Shown here piece by piece: positions 38,801 to 47,800 of a stretch of DNA of 64,000 nt (position 1 is its first letter; every line of letters begins with the position of its first letter). The stretch is from Sipunculus nudus (Eukaryota > Annelida > Sipuncula > Golfingiida > Sipunculidae). The translations under genes were made by a program, and so were the position numbers. Below the pieces are notes generated by a model. The model was not told where the DNA came from. It searched no databases and saw only the letters and a program-made list of their open reading frames with translations. Location of the stretch: contig CM049311.1 of NCBI GenBank assembly GCA_026874595.1, positions 57,618,453 to 57,682,452 of the forward strand. The letters run 5' to 3'.

Positions 38801-41800
38801 CCCCCACCAAGTGGATGCATTAATTCTCTATAAGTCACCTTTAGAGTGCATGATTTAGCCTTACTGCCTTGTGATTTTAACTGGTCAGTCATTGACTTGT
38901 AGCAGAACAAGGCAGAAAGGGTTAAATGTTGCATGTGGTCACTTACTTGTGTAGATTTTAAAAATGATAAAACACTGTCGAAGCAAATATTAAAAAGGTT
39001 ATGGAAACAGGGCAGGAATCTTTGTTTTAAAGACATATTTTATGATAAAATTTATATGAATACCATTTCTTGGAACTGACAGTTAATTCCTCAGCCTAAA
39101 TCTATAAAAATAATATAAACTTAAGTGTATATAGCAGAATTTACACCTACTTCTTTTTGTTTTTGTGTTTTTATAGAGACTGATGAGGACATGGTTGAAT
39201 GCTGTAACCCTGTGTGTTTGCGTGCCCAGTGGTTCCATCCCTCCTGTCTCGGAATAAAACCTCCAACTCAGGAGGATGAACTGTGGTGGTGTTCCAAAGT
39301 CTGCCAGCAGGTCTGTGAGACAACAGAACCCCTACCAGTCAGAAACAATGGTCAAAGGGGGCAGGATCATGTTCAGAACTACACGAGGACACTTCTGTGG
39401 AGAGCTCTGTCAGACATGGCTCGTAGGGACGCTGTCAAAGAAGGGGATGGTCCAGCGATGATGAGCTACTGGCGTAGTGATATGCTGAACTTCTGGACGG
39501 AGTACAACATCCAGTATTTGAACTTGGGACACAGACTTTTAGCAGGTAACTTATATTAGAGAACCAATTAAAACTTGTTTTCCTTGTGTGAAATCACTTT
39601 TCATGAAACCGAGATATAAATTTGAGAGCTAAGTCCTGGTTAGTCAGCTGAGTAATATCAAATGATCATGTAAATTCATAACAAGGCCTACAGGCCTAAT
39701 GCGAACCTGTGCATTGGGAAATACACCAGGTATAATGCTTCAATGCTGGACCATTACTTTTCATGTATATGAACTATGCAAGTACTAAACATTTTGAATA
39801 AGAAACAATTACACAAACATCACTGCTGAAATTCTGACATAGGTGCACACAACACTAAAAAGATTGTAGCTGGCACCACCAGTCTTGTATACAATGAAGC
39901 TATCAGAGATATATACATACGCCCAATTTCAGACTGATATATCAAACCCCTCCTGAGAAAAACTTGTGCAAAAGTCATGGTAGGTGGCAACACCTGTCTT
40001 GTGAGCGAGAAAGCCATCAAAGACACATAGACAGGTCAAAATATTAGGCCAATACATCAAACTTACCTTGAGTCTGATGCATCGGGCTGACCAGGCTTAG
40101 TTGAGAAAGGCTGTTGCCCCAAGTTAACTGTGACAAATTGCTTGCTCAGACTACTGCACTGAGTGAACTCATGACCTGCACCTGGCTAGACTGAGTGAAC
40201 TTTTGACCTGTACCTTGCTGCACTGAGTGAACTCTTGACCTGTTGCATAATCTGACACAGTTGGCAGTCTGCCAACTCTATAAATAGAATGCAGCTACTG
40301 CACTGAGTAAACTCCTGACCCATACCTTGCTGCACTGAGTGAACTCTTGACCTGTTGCCTAATCTGATACAGTTGGTAGTCTGCCAAAGCTATAAATAGA
40401 TCCAGACTGACCTCTAGCCTGTTGCCAAATCTGAAATAGTAGCCACACCATTGCATAAGCTCATGCCCATGAGGTGTTCACATGTCACCCATGAGGTGAT
40501 CACATGCCATGTGCTTGGCTGCACTGATTGAACTCTTGACCTATATCTGGCTGCACTGAATGAACTCTTGATCTGTTCCCAAATCTGAAACAGTTGGCAG
40601 TTTCTCAACCTATATAAAGATACAGATTCAATCTTGGCCTGTTGGTATATCTGTTTACACATACTGAAAGACTTTGGTTAAAATTTCTTTTTTTCCAAGC
40701 TGACATATTCATAAACTTTTTATCAAAACATCTAGAATAATAAAAGATGCAGTACTTTCATTGTTAAAGGTCCAATAGTTCTGCCAAAAATCATTCTAGT
40801 AAACTTGAACAAAGGCCACCTAAGAAAAATTGTTGTGCAATTTTACAGAAGATATAATTGAAATAATAATTTTGTAGAAGAACACTATTGCAGTCCTCAG
40901 TTTGAAAAAGACATAATAATGGCCATAAGACCAACTTAAGCTTTACACAACTCAACCAAAAATCAACAAACTCAGTATATTCTGATATGATTGAAAGAAC
41001 CATGTCCTAGGATAATCCAAAATTCGGCATAATGTTAGATGTCCCCAAGATCTCCTATCAAGCCGAAAACTGGGTCTTTGCAACTTCGTTCCTTTGAGAA
41101 ATTAAGGAAAAACCTCAATTTTTTATTAAAAACCTATTTTCACACTTCAGGACTGCCTAATATCAAAACCACTCATCTGTTTTTCCTCATATTTACCATA
41201 AATATTCCTCTATATAGTTCCTATGTACATGCCAGAAATTATTTCTGTATTATTTAATTTAAAAAAGTTATGGGCCCAAACATAATGCATTTTGTAAAAA
41301 ATCAGGAAAGATATTTGATCACTTAACACAAAAAATGTTAAAGCTATCGACCTTTTTTCCAGTAATATAACTTTAATTAATCAAAATTAAATTGTATACC
41401 CAAAATTAGATGAAAATCTTTTAAATTTTCTAAAATATTAATAAAAATAAAAAATTGGTACCTTAAATTTTGCCCAACTTTGACCATGGCACGTTTTTTT
41501 CCTGTAAGTACTGTGGATTTAATTTTCACAGCATGTTTTTGTTAGCATTTCAACTGTTAACACCAAAAATTTGAAACCAGTTGATAAAAAACTGTAGATT
41601 TTAATAAGTTTTCAAGCACCATGTAACATATTGTTTACATCAAGCTAGTGTTATGCAGTTTGCAAGAGCTCAGCTCCCCAGCTTCAGCTCTTAGTTCCTT
41701 AAATTCGGCATACAGTTAGATGTCTCCAAAATCCCCTACCATGCCAAGAATTTGGTCACTAGGACTTAATACCTTCGAGATATTAATAAAAAACTTCATT

Positions 41801-44800
41801 TTTCCATTAAAAACCCATTGTTACACTTCAAGACTGCCTAATATCAAAACCACTGATCTGACTTTAATCATAAATAATATACATATTTTTCATTCTCTAT
41901 GCACATGCCAGAATGATGTCAGTATTGCGTAATTGTTTTAAGTTATGGGCCCAAACATAATGCACTTTGTAAAAAATCAAGAAATATATTTACTCCCTTA
42001 ACAAGGGCATTGCTGAAGCTAGAGATTTTTTTGTCAGGGATGTAACATTATTTAATCAAGATTCAATTGAATACCCAAAATTAGTTCTGAATTTTTCAAA
42101 TTTTATAAGTTATTAGTATAAATATAAAATTAGAACCTCAAATTTTGCCCAACTGTGACCATGGCACGTTTGTGTCCTGTGAGCACTGTTGATATAATTT
42201 TCATATCATGCACACATTAGGATTTCAGCTTTTTAGTTTAGAAAGCTGAAAGAAATTGGCCAAAAATTGTAGCTTTTATTAATGTTTTTTATGAGACCCT
42301 GTCAGACTTCGGCTCTCTCCAGCCCCTCTTGAGTCACCTGTATGTTGACCTTGTTGACCTTTTATCAAATTATGCACGCTTGAGGCGAGGCATACAGGAA
42401 TCCAGGCAGCTTATGGCCAGCCACAGTTGATCCAGGTGTCCAACCCAACTCATCTAGTAGTTTTAACCAACAACATAACAATAAACAATAAATTAATAAA
42501 TTTTTATTGGTTTTTCATAACAAATTAAAGACTAATTAAACAAATAGAAAAGGAATTTGTTAGTTTATAATAACAGGAAATTAACTTGCAGTTACTGATG
42601 ATATAGACTCTTGTATCGATGGGTAGAATGTCACATATTCCAAATAACACCATACAGTCACCTATGGCATTTTTCAGTTCAATTTTAATGCTAAAGAAGT
42701 AAATCATATTATTCATTACTAATCATTAGGGATCATATGAAGGAAATTAATGATAGACAAAGATGCAGTTGATAATATTAATCTAGATTCCTACTGTGTC
42801 TAGTGTGTACATTGATGTGAAATTAGTCCAAAATGAATTTTTTTACAGTTATTTTTTAATATAAATAAAAGCCATAAAACCAGGTACTTTTGATCATTAT
42901 TTAAATGTGTGAATTTTGTATATTCTGGATTCTCAACATCATTGGTTGGTGAAACTGAATAAATACCAGACATGGTGCGAATAATTTGTAATTGTATTTA
43001 AATACGAATATGATTATGTACTCCATTATAAAATTTCTTGCATAAAGAATAGGAATTCAGGTAAAAATGAAAGTATATGAATACTCGTGCAAATACTTTC
43101 AAAATGTATTCATGAATGCATTCATGAATATATTCTTTAATATTATTTTAATAATCATATCAGTTATATTTCATTTAAAATAAATCATATGATTCTCTTA
43201 TTATTTTTTATAAAAATTATATTTGGGACAATATTTGTAATTTTTTTTAATAAATAGTTAAACTCTTATATTATATGTTCTGCTTATAAGTTATATGGCC
43301 AAGTCAAAATCTGTGTGACAATAGTACTCCATTTGTTAATAAAATAAATGAAATCAATCCTCTTCCCTGTCTCCAAAGGTACTATCAAAATCATACATAA
43401 GCTAAACAACAACAACTCATAATACAGCTTATATTTATTACCACACAAAACCAGCATGTGCCTCATTTCTAAATAATATTTTTTTATCATATATAACAGC
43501 TGAGCGTCGTGACCCATAGGTCCCTTGTTTTAGCTTTTTCTCTATAAAATTTAAGAAAATTTTCAGATGGCTAATTTTTTGCATTAAATTTCATGATGCT
43601 AGCTCCAATCATTTTCAAAATAGTATGGGTAAACGTACAGAAGACAAACGCCGCCACACCATCGCATTAGTTCACAGGTTCACTAAAAATTAATACAGAT
43701 GCATATTGAATGCAAATTTGTAATACAGATACATCTCACTGATGGCAAAATCTTGAATTAATTTGACTTTGGATACCAATTATTTATAATCCATGTACAG
43801 CCGTCTTTATATTCCCACAGAGAGCTGTATAGCTGTGATTGTAAACATTGCCTGGCATGAGGAATATCTAAAAATCATAAATCTACATTTTTTAAAAGCT
43901 TTTAAAAAACATTCTTGTCAATATTAACCATAGATAACCTGAAATCTAAATGTCTAGAGGCATGATGTAATAAATGCTGATAAACTGGTGCCAGTCTAGA
44001 TGTATCTAGATGTATCTGTGTATCTGCTTCACACAGCTAACATATATGGTAAAATGACTCAATTGAACCTTTATAATTCAGCCAAAATTCATTCTTTGGA
44101 ACCATAAAAGACAGTTATTATAAGAATTATTCAGGGGATTATTCTTGTAAAATATTAAACAAATTGGCCTCAGTAGGGTCAGTCAAAAAAAATTTTACAG
44201 GTTTATAACTCATATGGGAAAATACAGCAAAATGGCTTAGTTAAACTTCCCATAACTCAGCCAAAAATCACTGAACCAAAACCATTTGAACAAACTTGAA
44301 TTATCAACATCTAAGGATAATTAATATGTGAGATTTAAGAATTTGGCCCAGTGGTTTTTAGCTCAGCTGACTGAAAGTCATCTGAGCTATAGCGATCACT
44401 CTTTGTCCGTCGTCCGTCTGTCTGTCAGTTAACCAGGCACAAATCGTAACCGCTGGACCTAGAACCTTGTAACTTTGGATTCTGAAAGGTCCATAAAAAA
44501 TCTCCTTGGAAACCAGAAATTAGGTCTCTGTTACCCATATCCTTCGAGCTATGTGGCCCCAAAGTACCCCCCAGAAAAGTCAAAAATTTCATACAAAAAC
44601 TTCAATATCTCATTAACTACTTGACTGATGGTCATGATTTTTGGCATACATATTGATCATGAGATGTTACATCATTTCCTGCAGACTGGTGGTGTCACCT
44701 GTATTTTACGATTTTTTACGAATTTTTTTCTCTATTTTTGAGACCTTTAAAAATGTGAACATCTGTTAACAAGGCACAAATCATAAAGACTGGACTTAGA

Positions 44801-47800
44801 ATCTTAATTCTTGACACACTGAGAGGTCAATGAAAAATCTCCTTGGAAACCAGAAATTAGGTCTCTGTTACCCATATCCTTTGAGCTATGGGGCCCCAAA
44901 GTACCCCCCAGTATAGTCAAAAATGTCATACAAAAACTTCAATATCTCAATAACTACATCACTGATGGTCATGATTTTTGGCATACATATTGATCATGAG
45001 ATGTTCGATCAGTTCCTGCAGACTGGTGGCGCCACCTGTATTGTTTGATGTTTTACAATTTTTTCCTCTATTTTTGAGACCTTTGAGGATGCTGTCATCT
45101 GTTAGCGTGGCACAGATCTTAATGACTGGACCTAGAATCTTCATTTTTGACACACTGAGAGACCTATGAAAAGTCTCTATGGAAACCAGAAATTAGGTCT
45201 CTGTTACCCATATCCTTTGAGCTATGGGGCCCCAAATTACCCCCCAGAATAGTCAAAAATTTCATACAAAATTCAATATCTCATTAACTGCATCACGTAT
45301 GGTCATGATTTTCGGCATACATATTGATCATGAGATGTTTCATCAGTTTCTGCAGACTGGTGGCGCCACCTGTATTTTTCAATGTTTACGAATTGTTTTC
45401 TCCATTTTTGAGACCTTTAAGGATGTAGTTATCTGTCAACAGGGTACAAATGGTAATGACTGGACCTAGAATCTTCATTCTTGACACACAGGGAGACCCA
45501 TGATAAGTCTCCATGGAAACCTGAAATTTGGTCTCTGTTACCCATATCCTTTGAGCTATGGCACTCCAAAGTACAGCTCAGAATAATGGAAAATTTGATA
45601 CAAAAGCTAAAGTATCTGAACAACTAATGCAGAGATAACCATAATTGTTTGCATGGATATTGATCATGGAGTGTTTCATAAGTTTCTGCAGACTGGTGGC
45701 ACCACCTGTATTTGTTCGGGTTTTTTTACAAAATTTTTCTCTATTTTTGAGACCTTTAAAGATATGAACATCTGTTAACAGGGCACAAATCATAAAAACT
45801 GGACCAAGAATCTTCATTCTTGACACACAGGGAGACCCATGAAAAGTCTCCATGGAAACCTGAAATTAGGTCTCTGTTACCAATATTCTTTAAGCTGTAT
45901 GGCTCCAAAATACCCCCCCCCCCCAGAATAATGGAAAATTTGATACCAAAAACTGCAGTATCTCAATAACTACAACACTGATGGTCCTGATTTTCTGCAT
46001 ACATATTGATCATGAGCTGTTCCATCAGTTTCTGCAGACTGGGTGTGCCACCTCTATTTTTTTCAAATTTTTACGAATTTTTTTCTTTTTTTTGAGACCT
46101 TAAAAGATGTGGTTATCTGTCAACAGGGTACAAATCACAACGACTGGACCTAGAATCTTCATTCTTGTCATGCAAGAAGGCCCATGAAAAGTGCCTGTGG
46201 AAACTTGAAATTAGGTCTCTGTTACCCATATCCTTCAAGCTATAGGACTCCGAAGTATTCCTCAGAATAATGGACAATTTGATACAAAAGCTGAAGTATC
46301 TGAACAACTAATGCAGAGATCACCATGATTCTTTGCATGGATATTGACCATTAAGTGTTTTTATTAGTTTCTGCAGACTGGTGGAGCCACCTGTATTTTT
46401 GTACAGACAAAACGAAGTTTTCCGGATACTATGTTTTTGACCGAGTTCCTCCGCCGCCGCGGCGTCTGTTTCCATAGAGCTCCTCGGAAACTAATGGACT
46501 GATTTTTCTGAAACTTACACCAATTGTCGGGTCACATTTGAACTGGTGCCTAACCAATTTGCGTTGACCTCTGACCTTTCCTCTCTATCCAGTGTCCATT
46601 TGTGGGCCTGTTTCCACTAATAAACCCTCATATCTCGGGAACCGTTTGACCGATCAGGAAATAAAATTGATACAAATGTAGCCCTTGGATTGCTTTATAA
46701 CATACACAAAAATGGTGGCGCCACCTGAAACCATGTTTGCACAGTGTCCATCTGTTCATCTGCCTTGGGTTAAAATCACTCATATCTCTGCAGTGAATTG
46801 ACTAATTCACCTGAAATTCGTCATGCATATACATCCTGGATAGCTTTCTTGATTTTATGACAGGGGGCGCCACCTACATTCACATTCACGCAGATGACAT
46901 CCAAACTCATATCTCGGGAACCGTTTGACCGATTGGGCCAAAATTTTGCATGTGTATAGATCTCACATAGCTCTGTATCATACGCAAAACTGGTGGCGCC
47001 ACCTGCAACCATTTTTGCACAGCGTCTGTCTGTTATTCTGCCGTGGCCTAAAATCACTCATTTCTCTGTAGTGGTTCAACATAACTGCCTAAAATTTTGC
47101 AGGTTTATACATCGTGGACAGCTTTCTTGATTTTATGACAGGTGGTGCCACCTACATTCTTGTTAACGCTGCACACATCCAAGCTCATATCTCAGGAACC
47201 ATTTGACCAATTGGGCCAAAATTGTGCATATGTTTAGATCTCACATAGGTCTTTATCATACACAAAACTGGAGGGGTCACCTGCAAAGATTTTTGCACAG
47301 TGTTTGTCTGTTTGTCTGCCATGGGCAAAAATTGCTCATATACATGTAGTGGTTTGACTTTTCTGCCTAAAATTTTGCAGGTGTAAACAACTTGGACAGC
47401 TTTCTGGATTTGTGGTAGGTGGCACAACCTACATACACATTTAGGCTGCAGACATCCATGCTAATATGCAACATACCTCACTCTATTTCCCCTTGCCACT
47501 CAATCAATGCCTCACTTCACCCGTTCACCTACATGGCGGATACATGTAGTCACTTGTCGGTTACCCGTATTCTAGTTTTAAAAGTTTACACATTTTTTTC
47601 TCTATTTTTGAGATATATAAATACAGACTAAATCTTGGCCTGTTGGTTAATCTGTTTGATGCTTCAGTTGAATGGGTATATACTACCATTCTGATGATAA
47701 AATTTCCTTTTGCGAATCTCTTCCAAGTCAGCTGAGCGTCATGACCCATGGGTCACTTGTTGAGGAGAAGATCTTTGTAGCCACTGAGCTAAAATGGGCT

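Noticed and set aside
38737-39036. 99-codon minus-strand open frame in intron 9
   Set aside because: No recognisable domain, no splice context, and it lies in ordinary intron sequence.
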